From JBAWVR01 sp037147155 (lineage in GTDB: Bacteria; Patescibacteriota; Minisyncoccia; Phycocordibacterales; GWA1-40-21), in NCBI GenBank assembly GCA_037147155.1, contig JBAWVR010000007.1, positions 1 through 25,346 of the forward strand: DNA of 25,346 nucleotides, read 5' to 3'. The notes beneath the pieces were generated by a model. It searched no databases and was not told the DNA's origin. It was given only the letters and a program-made list of their open reading frames with translations. Below are positions 14,037 to 21,511 of the stretch, piece by piece. The stretch's first letter is position 1. Each line of letters starts with the position of its first letter. The translations under genes were made by a program, and so were the position numbers.

Positions 14037-15113
14037 TTAGAGGCCTTCGTTTTTGAGGTTTTCGACTAGCTTTTTGGCATCACGGGATAGGCGGTTTGGC
14101 ATTTTAATACGGATTTCTATCAAAATATCACCTCGGCCACGGCCATGAGGCACGCCTTTGCCCTTTAAACGCAAGATTTCGCCGTTATTTACCCCTTCTG
14201 GGATCTTTACCGTCACTTGACCGTCCAAAGTTTCAATCGGCCTCTCAGAGCCAAGTAGGGCCTCGGTCAATTTGACCTCCAAAGCCATAGTCAAATCATT
14301 GCCCACTTTTTCAAAAATTGGGTGATCTTTGACATGAATACGAATATACAAATCCCCTGGCTGACCGCCAGCAATAGCCTCACCGGCTCCGGACATTCTC
14401 ATAGATTCGCCTTCGTTGATACCGCCAGGAATTTTGACAGAATATTCCACCTCGCTTTTGGTAATACCGTCACCACGACAATTAGAGCATTTTTCTTTGG
14501 CTACCTTGCCCGCTCCATTACATTCCGGACACATCTTTTCAGTCTGAATAGTTCCAAAGATTGAACGCTTGGCTTCGCGGACAATACCGTGTCCATTACA
14601 CGTAGAACAAGTGGTAGTAGCACTGCCAGCTTTGGCACCAGAACCCTGACAAACTTTACAAGTATTATTTTTGGTAAGTTTAATTTTCTTTTCAACTCCA
14701 AAGACAGCTTCGGAAAAAGTAATTTCCAAATCCACAGACACATCACGTCCACGTTTTACTCGTTCACGACGTCCACCTCCACCAAAGATGTCACCAAAAA
14801 TATCTCCCATATCAAATTCGAATCCTTGACCATTGCGATTGAATTGAGAAAAGTCGAAACCTTCAAAGCCCTGGCCACCGAATGGATTGCCACCGCCACC
14901 CATATTGTCAGCGTTGCCAAAAGTATCATACTGCTGGCGTTTTTTAGAATCAGACAAAACCGCATAAGCTTCACTTATTTCTTTGAACTTTTTATCATCA
15001 CCACCATTTTTGTCTGGGTGATGTTGATGGGCAAGTTTACGAAACGCTTTTTTAATATCGTCTTCGGAAGCGTTTTTGTCTAGGCCTAATATTTGATAAT
15101 AGTCTTTTTTCAT
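14037..15113 (-). CDS. dnaJ: Chaperone protein DnaJ
   Basis: A 358-residue type I J-protein that stimulates the DnaK ATPase and delivers unfolded clients. The order is: J domain with HPD at 32-34, a Gly/Phe-rich linker (about 73-115, GGGGNPFGG), a zinc domain with four CxxCxGxG repeats (Cys152/155, 169/172, 195/198, 209/212), then the two C-terminal beta domains ending near 350. All zinc ligands are intact and the length is normal. It lies 53 bases downstream of dnaK with a GC-rich hairpin between them. No Shine-Dalgarno is evident before the ATG. Confidence 0.97.
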   Translation of the reverse strand: MKKDYYQILGLDKNASEDDIKKAFRKLAHQHHPDKNGGDDKKFKEISEAYAVLSDSKKRQQYDTFGNADNMGGGGNPFGGQGFEGFDFSQFNRNGQGFEFDMGDIFGDIFGGGGRRERVKRGRDVSVDLEITFSEAVFGVEKKIKLTKNNTCKVCQGSGAKAGSATTTCSTCNGHGIVREAKRSIFGTIQTEKMCPECNGAGKVAKEKCSNCRGDGITKSEVEYSVKIPGGINEGESMRMSGAGEAIAGGQPGDLYIRIHVKDHPIFEKVGNDLTMALEVKLTEALLGSERPIETLDGQVTVKIPEGVNNGEILRLKGKGVPHGRGRGDILIEIRIKMPNRLSRDAKKLVENLKNEGL

Positions 15114-15128
15114 ACGAGTTGGGACTTG

Positions 15129-15152
15129 GCCCCGCCGGTAGGCCGGCGGGGC
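15129..15152. promoter_or_regulatory. GC-rich hairpin between dnaK and dnaJ
   Basis: GCCCCGCCGG and CCGGCGGGGC, 10-bp stem with a 4-base loop. There is no T-run on the minus strand, so it is more likely an mRNA processing or stabilising hairpin, or an attenuator that lowers dnaJ relative to dnaK, than a terminator. Confidence 0.6.
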
Positions 15153-15166
15153 TTATTCCCTATTTA

Positions 15167-17074
15167 TTATTTCTTCTCCTCTTTAAATTCAGCATCTCTC
15201 ACATTATCGCCACCATTACCTTCACCACCTTCTTTATTGTCAGTTGGATTTTGGTTTGGAGCTTGCTGTTGAGCTGCTTTGGCCATAGCTTCGCCAATCT
15301 TTTGCATAGATAGTGACAAGGCTTCAGTCGCGGTCTTTAAAGCTGTGAGGTCAGTTCCCTCTTTAGCTTTTTTAACATCAGCTACCTTGGCTTCAACTTC
15401 AGTTTTTACTTCAGCTGGAACTTTATCAGCATTATCGCGCAAAGCTTTCTCAGCGGTGTACATCATCTGCTCAGCAGTATTCTTGATGTCCACTTCTTCC
15501 TTTTTCTTAGCGTCATCAGCGGCATGAGCCTCAGCTTCGTGCTTCATCTTTTCGATATCATCCTTGGACAAACCAGAACTACCTTCAATGTGAATTGACT
15601 GTTCTTTACCAGTAGATTTGTCTTTGGCTTTAACATTCAAGATACCGTTTGAGTCCACATCAAAAGAGACTTCAATCTGTGGCACACCACGTGGAGCTGG
15701 AGCAATACCATCTAGGATAAAGCGACCGAGACTGCGGTTGTCATGAGCCATAGTTCTTTCACCTTGAACCACATGGATTTCTACTGAAGTCTGATTGTCA
15801 GCAGCAGTAGAGAAAGTCTGTGATTTAGAAGTTGGAATAGTGGTGTTCTTGTCGATGAGTTTTGTCGCGACATTACCCATAGTCTCAATACCGAGTGATA
15901 GTGGAATAACATCAAGCAACAATACATCGCGAACTTCACCAGCCAAAATACCACCTTGAATAGCGGCACCGAGAGCAACTACTTCATCAGGGTTCACACT
16001 CATGTTTGGCTCTTTGTTAAAAAATTCTTTAACAGCTTTCTGAATAGCCGGCATGCGAGTCTGACCACCAACCAAGATCACTTCGTTTAGTTGTTCTCTC
16101 TTGAATGGAGAAGCTTCCATCGCACGCTTGGTAATAGTCATAGCGCGGTCAATAAACTCTTGAGTCAATTCTTCCAACTTGGCACGAGTCAAAGTGAAGA
16201 CAAAGTGCTTTGGACCATTGGCATCAGAGGTAATGAACGGAATATTTACTTCGGCCTGGACAGCAGTGGACAATTCGATCTTGGCTTTTTCTGCCGCTTC
16301 ATCCAAACGCTGAAGAGCGAGAGGATCTTTGCGGACATCGATACCACTTTCTTTTTTGAATTCTTCGGCCAAGAAGTTTAGAACTTTCTGGTCAATATCT
16401 TTACCACCCAAGTGAGCATCGCCGTCTGTTGATTTTACTTCAACGACATCATCACCAACTTCCAAAATGGAAATATCAAATGTACCACCACCAAAGTCGA
16501 AGACAGCTATTTTTTCATCTTTCTTTTTGTTGAAACCATAAGCGAGAGCGGCGGCAGTTGGTTCGTTGATGATACGTTTTACATCAAGACCAGCAATCTT
16601 GCCGGCATCTTTAGTTGCCTGACGTTGTGAGTCATTGAAATAAGCCGGAACAGTAATAACTGCTTCAGTCACTTTTTCGCCCAAACGAGCTTCGGCATCA
16701 GCCTTGATTTTGGACAAGATCATCGCAGAGATTTCTTCTGGACGATAGCCTTTGTCCTGCATTTTTACTTCGACACCACCGTTTGAAGCTTTGTTGACTT
16801 CAAATGGCACGGTGACTTTATCTTTCTGAACTGGAGCCTCATCAAACTGGTGACCGATAAAGCGCTTGATACCAAAGATAGTGTTCTTTGGGTTGGTGAC
16901 CGCCTGGCGACGAGCCAAGAGACCAACTAGTCTTTCACCGGTTTTGGAAGTAGCCACAATAGACGGAGTGGTGCGAGCACCTTCAGAGTTCTCCAAGATT
17001 TTTGATTCACCACCTTGCATCACCGCAACAGCGGAGTTGGTGGTACCTAGGTCAATACCAATAATTTTAGACAT
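15167..17074 (-). CDS. dnaK: Chaperone protein DnaK (Hsp70)
   Basis: A 635-residue Hsp70. The nucleotide-binding domain has phosphate motif IGIDLGTTNSAV at the N-terminus, NEPTAAALAYGF, the DFGGGTFDIS phosphate-2 motif and VILVGGQTRMPAI. The substrate-binding domain follows (DVIPLSLGIET), then the helical lid and an acidic, Gly/Asn-rich disordered tail ending EFKEEKK. Length and motifs are normal for bacterial DnaK. It works with GrpE (encoded upstream at 17576-18175) and DnaJ (downstream). The 164-base gap before it holds a palindromic repeat. No CIRCE or other heat-shock operator was found, and no Shine-Dalgarno. Confidence 0.98.
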   Translation of the reverse strand: MSKIIGIDLGTTNSAVAVMQGGESKILENSEGARTTPSIVATSKTGERLVGLLARRQAVTNPKNTIFGIKRFIGHQFDEAPVQKDKVTVPFEVNKASNGGVEVKMQDKGYRPEEISAMILSKIKADAEARLGEKVTEAVITVPAYFNDSQRQATKDAGKIAGLDVKRIINEPTAAALAYGFNKKKDEKIAVFDFGGGTFDISILEVGDDVVEVKSTDGDAHLGGKDIDQKVLNFLAEEFKKESGIDVRKDPLALQRLDEAAEKAKIELSTAVQAEVNIPFITSDANGPKHFVFTLTRAKLEELTQEFIDRAMTITKRAMEASPFKREQLNEVILVGGQTRMPAIQKAVKEFFNKEPNMSVNPDEVVALGAAIQGGILAGEVRDVLLLDVIPLSLGIETMGNVATKLIDKNTTIPTSKSQTFSTAADNQTSVEIHVVQGERTMAHDNRSLGRFILDGIAPAPRGVPQIEVSFDVDSNGILNVKAKDKSTGKEQSIHIEGSSGLSKDDIEKMKHEAEAHAADDAKKKEEVDIKNTAEQMMYTAEKALRDNADKVPAEVKTEVEAKVADVKKAKEGTDLTALKTATEALSLSMQKIGEAMAKAAQQQAPNQNPTDNKEGGEGNGGDNVRDAEFKEEKK

Positions 17075-17132
17075 AATTTATATTTAGATTAATTAGATAT
17101 TTTAATAAAAGTTAGCAACACAAAAAACCACG

Positions 17133-17224
17133 CGTCATTGCGAGCCTTGCGAAGCAATCCAGACCTTTAGTTACAAAATGTAATAAGACTGGACTGCTTC
17201 GTCGAAGACTTCTCGCAGTGACAA
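17133..17224. repeat. Dispersed palindromic intergenic repeat, copy 2
   Basis: Begins CGTCATTGCGAG and ends CTCGCAGTGACA, so it folds back on itself. It aligns with the reverse complement of 9147-9230. It lies between the 97-aa gene and dnaK. Confidence 0.75.
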
Positions 17225-17238
17225 TACGGGTTTGAAAA

Positions 17239-17532
17239 TTACAATAGAGACGGAGCACGAGTAAGTTGCTCTGTCATAAATGAAAAATCTTTAAAAGGAG
17301 AAAGTTGACCTTCGCCACAGATAGCTTTTTTGACTTCAACGAGAACCTTGGCCACTGTACCAGCAATAGCTAAAACGGTTTCTTTGATATCACCAATCGG
17401 TCTAACGGAAATTAGTTTAGCAGTAAGCTCACCATTTTCCTCGCACACCAAAAACATGGCCCAAGCCTCAGTTCCGTTAGGCAAAATAACCTTCTTTGGC
17501 ACTATTTGTTGGCGTTTTTGAATGGCTAACAT
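17239..17532 (-). CDS. Hypothetical protein in the grpE-dnaK interval, 97 aa
   Basis: A 97-residue protein of mixed alpha/beta character, with probable strands (KKVILPNGTEAWAMFLVCE, ELTAKLISVRPIG) followed by a hydrophobic helix (TVLAIAGTVAKVLVEVKKA). No signal peptide, no clear TM and no family that I recognise. It starts 6 bases after a perfect TATAAT, so it has its own leaderless promoter. It sits between grpE and dnaK on the same strand, where a small co-chaperone or regulator is conceivable, but nothing in the sequence shows that. Confidence 0.65.
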   Translation of the reverse strand: MLAIQKRQQIVPKKVILPNGTEAWAMFLVCEENGELTAKLISVRPIGDIKETVLAIAGTVAKVLVEVKKAICGEGQLSPFKDFSFMTEQLTRAPSLL

Positions 17533-17538
17533 AGTGGT

Positions 17539-17544
17539 ATTATA
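17539..17544 (-). promoter_or_regulatory. -10 box of the 97-aa gene
   Basis: Perfect TATAAT on the minus strand, 6 bases before the ATG at 17532. Confidence 0.6.
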
Positions 17545-17575
17545 TCATAAAAAATCAACGATTCAAGAGCACTTT

Positions 17576-18175
17576 TTATTCCTTAAAATCGCCTACTTTT
17601 ACCTTGGCTGGAGTAATCACAGTCCCCTTCAAAATATATCCTTTTTTGATAACAGAGACGACTTTGTGGTCGTCTTCTTTTTTATCAACGGCAATATGCT
17701 CCACAGCCTCATGCTGAGCAGGGTTGAATGTTTGACCAACTGGATTAATTTCCACCAGCCCATTGTCTTCCATGACGCGTTTGAGCTGATTGGCAATATA
17801 CTCCACACCCATACGCCAATTAAAATCCACTTTCTCCCAAGCTTCTTTATTTCCAATCGCCATATCAAAACTCTCCAAGACGGGCATTAAATCTTGCAAT
17901 AGGTTCTTGTTGGCAAAACCAATCAAGTTCGCACGATTTTCCTCGGTCTCTTTTTTGAAATTGGAATAGTCGGCCCGAGCTCTCTGCCAACCGGTTAAAT
18001 ATTCTTGCTTCTCCCCTTCTAATTTTTTGATTTTTTCGCGTAGTTTTTTAATAAGAACAGCTGGGTTACCATCCTCATCTTCCGGAACAAACTCCTCGGT
18101 AATTTCCTTGTTTTCCTGGGTATCTTCCACAGTAGTTTCTTCCTCGTTTTTTATGTCTTTATTATCATCTTTCAT
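17576..18175 (-). CDS. grpE: Nucleotide exchange factor GrpE
   Basis: A 199-residue GrpE that releases ADP from DnaK. There is a long acidic, low-complexity N-terminus (about 1-40, rich in E/D/K/T), a long coiled-coil helix (about 42-90: KKLREKIKKLEGEKQEYLTG, WQRARADYSNFKKETEE), then the helical bundle and the C-terminal beta wing with the typical DNGLVEINPVGQTFNPAQHEAV signature. Normal length. The start is fixed by a TATAAT 7 bases upstream, predicting a leaderless mRNA. It is first in the chaperone block grpE, 97-aa gene, dnaK, dnaJ. Confidence 0.97.
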   Translation of the reverse strand: MKDDNKDIKNEEETTVEDTQENKEITEEFVPEDEDGNPAVLIKKLREKIKKLEGEKQEYLTGWQRARADYSNFKKETEENRANLIGFANKNLLQDLMPVLESFDMAIGNKEAWEKVDFNWRMGVEYIANQLKRVMEDNGLVEINPVGQTFNPAQHEAVEHIAVDKKEDDHKVVSVIKKGYILKGTVITPAKVKVGDFKE

Positions 18176-18182
18176 ATCGTGT

Positions 18183-18188
18183 ATTATA
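18183..18188 (-). promoter_or_regulatory. -10 box of grpE
   Basis: Perfect TATAAT on the minus strand, 7 bases before the grpE ATG. Confidence 0.6.
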
Positions 18189-18223
18189 GCAGATTTGTAT
18201 AAAATTCAAGTCATTTAAATAAT

Positions 18224-18270
18224 AAAAAATGCGCGAGCGTCTGTTTGCAAATGCATTCAGATACTCGCGC
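18224..18270 (-). terminator. Terminator after the SPFH-like gene
   Basis: Outer stem GCGCGAG with CTCGCGC, inner pairs TCTG/CAGA, then A and six T on the minus strand. It ends the GC-richer accessory operon and insulates grpE. Confidence 0.8.
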
Positions 18271-18299
18271 CGAGATCAAATCTCTACGCCATCCAGGCG

Positions 18300-19320
18300 T
18301 TACTTGTTAATTTTTTTAATGACCTTGGCTGTCTGAAGGACAGCCGGTGTTTCGTCAGCTTTTTCAGCCTCCAGCAGTTTTTCAGCTGCAGCGGCCTTCT
18401 TGATTTCCGGATGAGGACCATCGGGGTGCTCCATCTGGGTCAAGTTGGCGTTCCGGATCAGGTCTCGAACTTGACTGGCGTCCGTATTGTACGGATAGAG
18501 AATGAAGCAGTTGTTGGGTCCCATAGCAGCTTCACCCATCACACGAATTTGATGCCACATCAGATATTCCGGCGATCCGGCTAGTTTATTCTTGATGATA
18601 TCAATTGATTCGGCAACGGCTGAGGCTTTAGTGAGTTCCACCAACTTGCGAGCATTTTCAACTTTTAAGTCACCTTCCGCTTTAGCAAGGTCCGCCTTGA
18701 CTTGCGCCAGAGCAGCAGCTTCTTTCAGCTGAATTTTGACCAGGTCTTCCTGGGCATTGGTGATAGCGTTCGGCCAATCGTAATTGGTCATGTCGAGATC
18801 TTCGACAAGTAACGGAGTGGCTTTGGCCATTTCCATCACTTGTTTGCGAGCCGCGGCAACCAACTCCGCACCACTGGCGACAGCGGCTTAAACATCAGTC
18901 TGAACTTCGTAGACCTGCTTCGGGATGGCCAACACCTTCTGTTGAAGGAAGGTCTTGTACATCATGTCAACTGTGATAACCTTGTCGGCACCACATTCGA
19001 CATTTTCGAACGCTTTTCTAATCAGCTCTTGATTCTCGACATTGGCTCGGCACCGGACGGTCACGTTGACCGTCAGATTTACCTTGCCGCCGATGAGAAT
19101 ACAGAGCTTTTCATTGAACGCCTTGGTCGTGGTACCCAGAAGGTACATTATCGTCACGGCCCCAGCAGGGATGAGATCCGGGCTTGAGGATTTCGTTGGA
19201 CCAACCTGCAGCCGTGCTGACACGGCCGAGGCACCCTTGGGGCACCCGTTCGTTGCAGCCGGTCATGAGGAAAGCAAACATTGCGATCACAAACACAGAC
19301 AGAATCTTGATCATTTTCAT
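18300..19320 (-). pseudogene. SPFH/prohibitin-like lipoprotein gene with a frameshift and an in-frame stop
   Basis: Three pieces in order form one SPFH (stomatin/prohibitin-type) protein. From ATG 19320 comes a lipoprotein signal (FLMTGC lipobox) and GRVSTAAGWSNEILKPGSHP-CWGRDD. The match then continues in another frame (MYLLGTTTKAFNEKLCILIG) after a one-base gain near 19160-19166. At 18888-18890 a TAA interrupts after EVQTDV, and the same frame continues AAVASGAELVAAARKQVMEM into a long helical tail (AQVKADLAKAEGDLKVENAR) to 18300. SPFH proteins form membrane scaffolds or cages. There is a good Shine-Dalgarno (AAGGAG). G+C is higher than in core genes. The two lesions point to a decaying gene, although the rest of the sequence looks intact, so assembly errors remain possible. 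Confidence 0.75.
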
Positions 19321-19373
19321 CAGACATTCTCCTTGTGGGCTTTTGTTCTTTACCTTGACTCACACACCAACCA

Positions 19374-19850
19374 CTACTTTGTGGCCGGTGTTTGCACATC
19401 CTCACCCGAGGTGTGCTTCTTGATCTTGGCCGCTTCTGCCGCCATTTTGGCATCGAAGTCATCGAGGGCTTTCTGATGCGGTTGCACCTGTGCCCGATTC
19501 TTCAGATCGGCCGCGGTCTTGTCCACTTGCTCAATACTGGGCGGGACAAACTCTGCAGCTTTCTGACGATATTCGATAGCCTCTTTTGTTTCGTAACCTG
19601 ACGATGACGTTGTCACCCGCTGCATGGAGCTCCAGGCAACAGTGTATCCAATCATCGCTAGTGAGACGAGTAGAATCGTTTTCACGATTGGTATGACGGG
19701 ACTGGGAAATTCGTTCCCGGCGTCGATTTGTGCCTGAGCGTTCTTCACGAACTTACTCCAGATAACAAACAGACTCCAAGCAATAAATACCAGCGCCACC
19801 AGGACCCCCGTTATAAATAACGGGCCAGAGATCAAATTAGTCTCGAACAT
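19374..19850 (-). CDS. Two-TM membrane protein next to the SPFH gene, 158 aa
   Basis: About 158 residues from ATG 19850, chosen because AAAGGA lies 6 bases upstream and because the longer frame to 19904 runs into a hairpin. Two hydrophobic segments (about residues 8-30, ISGPLFITGVLVALVFIAW, and 52-72, IVKTILLVSLAMIGYTVAW) are followed by a ~85-residue charged, helical C-terminal tail that could be a coiled coil. No family recognised. It lies 53 bases upstream of the SPFH-like gene in the same direction and shares its composition and strong Shine-Dalgarno style, so the two probably form an operon from the TTGACA/TATACT promoter at 19988-20016. It may partner the SPFH protein at the membrane (inference). 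Confidence 0.65.
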   Translation of the reverse strand: MFETNLISGPLFITGVLVALVFIAWSLFVIWSKFVKNAQAQIDAGNEFPSPVIPIVKTILLVSLAMIGYTVAWSSMQRVTTSSSGYETKEAIEYRQKAAEFVPPSIEQVDKTAADLKNRAQVQPHQKALDDFDAKMAAEAAKIKKHTSGEDVQTPATK

Positions 19851-19895
19851 GATGATTCCTTTCTTTGAGCGTTTGTTTAGCTTAACCATCAACTC

Positions 19896-19948
19896 GATGG
19901 TCATAGCCAGAAATCCTTGATTTTCAAGTACTTTTGGCTATGACCATC
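19896..19948 (-). promoter_or_regulatory. Nested hairpin in the leader of the two-TM gene
   Basis: Perfect 14-bp arms (GATGGTCATAGCCA / TGGCTATGACCATC) 25 bases apart, with an inner hairpin CTTGA-TTT-TCAAG (19916-19928). It lies between the promoter and the Shine-Dalgarno and has no T-run, so a regulatory or stabilising leader structure is more likely than a terminator. Confidence 0.6.
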
Positions 19949-19987
19949 TATTTATTAACAAGTATTAGATTTTAAAGAACTTCAAAG

Positions 19988-20016
19988 AGTATACACCAAA
20001 CAGACTACTTTGTCAA
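19988..20016 (-). promoter_or_regulatory. Promoter of the two-TM/SPFH operon
   Basis: Minus strand TTGACA (20011-20016), 17-bp spacer, TATACT (19988-19993). Close to consensus, and the first bases after the -35 box (AAGTA) match the precursor A promoter. Confidence 0.7.
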
Positions 20017-20021
20017 GTAGT

Positions 20022-20055
20022 AAAAAGCCGGCGATGTTTTCCCTTTCATCGCCGG
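20022..20055 (-). terminator. Terminator after the 119-aa gene
   Basis: Stem CCGGCGATG with CATCGCCGG (9 bp), 10-base loop, then CTTTTT on the minus strand, about 20 bases after the stop codon. Confidence 0.9.
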
Positions 20056-20074
20056 TTAAGTTGGGCCAAGGTCA

Positions 20075-20434
20075 TTAGGCTGGCCTTTTGAGTTTTTGGA
20101 TTTCTCCAATCAGTTGATTCATCACTTCATCATTGTGTTTGAACATGTCATCGGTGACAAAGACTGATACTTCGCTACTCTCCAATAGCTGTCTTGGTAG
20201 AGTCCAGAATGACGAGGTGTATATCGCCTTCACTTTCTCTTCGGCGACATACTTGATGATGTACTCGTTAATTCTCAGATAGTTATCAGTTGTGACACCG
20301 AACATGGAGGCCGAGGACAAACAAATGTTTGGACGCATGGTGAGGTATGCGAGCCAGACCCAATGACAAACAACATCGTGAACAAGAACAAATTCATTCT
20401 CACCTAAGTCGGTAAAGCGAATGATCTTTTTCAT
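20075..20434 (-). CDS. Hypothetical protein, 119 aa
   Basis: A 119-residue soluble protein with no motif that I recognise. It is predicted alpha/beta (MKKIIRFTDLGENEFVLVHD, VKAIYTSSFWTLPRQLL, SEVSVFVTDDMF). It is a complete transcription unit: a TTGACA promoter with an 18-bp spacer at 20485-20514, a GGAG Shine-Dalgarno 8 bases before the ATG, and a strong terminator 20 bases past the stop. Its composition and signal style match the adjacent two-TM and SPFH genes rather than the core genes, so it probably belongs to the same acquired group. Confidence 0.7.
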   Translation of the reverse strand: MKKIIRFTDLGENEFVLVHDVVCHWVWLAYLTMRPNICLSSASMFGVTTDNYLRINEYIIKYVAEEKVKAIYTSSFWTLPRQLLESSEVSVFVTDDMFKHNDEVMNQLIGEIQKLKRPA

Positions 20435-20484
20435 CGGAGGACTCCTTTCTTTGCCCGATTTGGGCGAGTTTGTGATTCATATTA

Positions 20485-20514
20485 ATTGTATTCCGGTTTC
20501 AATTTTGCTGTCAA
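20485..20514 (-). promoter_or_regulatory. Promoter of the 119-aa gene
   Basis: Minus strand TTGACA (20509-20514), 18-bp spacer, TACAAT (20485-20490). Confidence 0.65.
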
Positions 20515-20597
20515 ATAGTTTTGAAAAATGAAAAGTGGATAAGTGAAAAAAGTCATTATTTAACAATACATTTATCCGTTTCGTATTCTTACTATTA

Positions 20598-20632
20598 GGA
20601 ACTTTCGTACGCGACCGCGCATGAAAGTTCCC
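20598..20632. repeat. 35-bp imperfect palindromic repeat, copy 1
   Basis: GGAACTTTC, 4 bases, GCGACCGC, 4 bases, GAAAGTTCCC. The same framework recurs at 21296-21330 in the same orientation. The two copies flank the PaaX/Cas2-like gene. Confidence 0.85.
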
Positions 20633-20682
20633 GAATATTTTCTACAGTTCAACTTTTATATATGACTATATAAGTCATTGAA

Positions 20683-21261
20683 TTACTTTTTTGTGCCAAA
20701 ATATTTCAGTAGTGTTTCCTCGTTTTCAATCCTATCTACAATCATGTACAAAACTTCCCTACCAATCGAGAAATCTGCTTTCAGTAATGTTATTAGATCC
20801 TCACAATCATAAGGAAATACCCAAACACTATTTTGCAATTTAACAAAACCAATAGAGATTAGTGTATTTCTAACTTTGTCTCTCAAACTCTTCTTCGATT
20901 CTTTAATATCAAAAATTAAAACTCTCCATTTTTTGTCCCACTTGTCTGGTATTGTGATTTGATAATTACTATTTTCTGCCTTTTGCAATGCTTTTCTGCC
21001 TAGAGTTGTGAGAGTTAGGTATCCATCCTTGGTATATTCTAATAATCCACCGTCCACCAGTCTCTTTCTAGACTTATTTAGTGTTCTTTTTGTATTTGTG
21101 GTTAGTTTTGAATCAACACCAAAAATCTTTAATGCCTGAAAAGCGTTAGGTGCCACCATAGCTACACCCAAAACTCCCGCTACGGCCACACACCCCAGTA
21201 TGGCTTTCTGAATTTTCGTCATCCTTATACTCTTTTTATTTGCATCCTCCAAGGTTCCCAT
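20683..21261 (-). CDS. PaaX-like regulator with Cas2-like C-terminal domain
   Basis: A 192-residue protein. Residues ~15-40 include a hydrophobic stretch (AILGCVAVAGVLGVAMV), residues ~50-95 look like a winged helix (TKRTLNKSRKRLVDGGLLEY, GYLTLTTLGRKAL), and residues ~108-192 match the ferredoxin-fold C-terminal domain shared by PaaX repressors and Cas2 (WRVLIFDIKESKKSLRDKVR, GFVKLQNSVWVFPYDCED, ending YFGTKK). Such proteins are often mis-annotated as Cas2; there is no CRISPR array or other cas gene here. PaaX repressors bind palindromes, and an imperfect palindrome overlaps the expected -35 region of this gene, suggesting autoregulation. A TATAAT lies 10 bases before the ATG. Confidence 0.8.
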   Translation of the reverse strand: MGTLEDANKKSIRMTKIQKAILGCVAVAGVLGVAMVAPNAFQALKIFGVDSKLTTNTKRTLNKSRKRLVDGGLLEYTKDGYLTLTTLGRKALQKAENSNYQITIPDKWDKKWRVLIFDIKESKKSLRDKVRNTLISIGFVKLQNSVWVFPYDCEDLITLLKADFSIGREVLYMIVDRIENEETLLKYFGTKK

Positions 21262-21295
21262 AATGTTATATATTATACATCATATTTTTATAATG

Positions 21296-21330
21296 GGAAC
21301 TTTCACAAGCGACCGCTTCTGAATGTTCCC
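21296..21330. repeat. 35-bp imperfect palindromic repeat, copy 2 (possible operator)
   Basis: GGAACTTTC, ACAA, GCGACCGC, TTCT, GAATGTTCCC, the same layout as 20598-20632. It lies 34-69 bases upstream of the PaaX-like start, where its -35 box would be (the -10 TATAAT is at 21272-21277). Confidence 0.8.
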
Positions 21331-21404
21331 AATGAAATATACTTCTAACATCTCCACCGTTCGATTATCTTTACCGTTAGAATGATTATCATTCCCTTGT
21401 AATG

Positions 21405-21432
21405 CAAAACCACCTCTTTTGAGGTGGTTTTG
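21405..21432 (-). terminator. Terminator downstream of rpsI
   Basis: CAAAACCACCTC, TTTT loop, GAGGTGGTTTTG: 12-bp stem ending in TTTTG on both strands. Two smaller hairpins (CGTTAAAC/GTTTAACG, overlapping the rpsI stop, and AACACCA/TGGTGTT) lie between it and rpsI. Confidence 0.75.
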
Positions 21433-21511
21433 TTTGTAGATTGTGTAATTGAAGATTAGCGCTTTGACCCTAAAACACCATTGCTGGTGTTCGGGCGACG
21501 TTAAACGAAGT

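Noticed and set aside
17075..17130. Heat-shock operator (CIRCE) before dnaK
   Set aside because: GTTAGCAACAC superficially recalls TTAGCACTC, but there is no matching inverted arm GAGTGCTAA at the right distance.
18888..18890. Recoded stop in the SPFH gene as in UGA-glycine CPR lineages
   Set aside because: The codon is TAA, not TGA, and TGA ends normal genes here (precursor peptide A and radical SAM gene B), so the standard code is in use.
20683..21261. Possible CRISPR Cas2 gene
   Set aside because: The C-terminal half has the Cas2-like ferredoxin fold pattern, but a winged-helix N-terminus precedes it, no cas genes are adjacent, and the flanking repeats are two palindromes with no spacer array. 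It fits PaaX-type regulators better.
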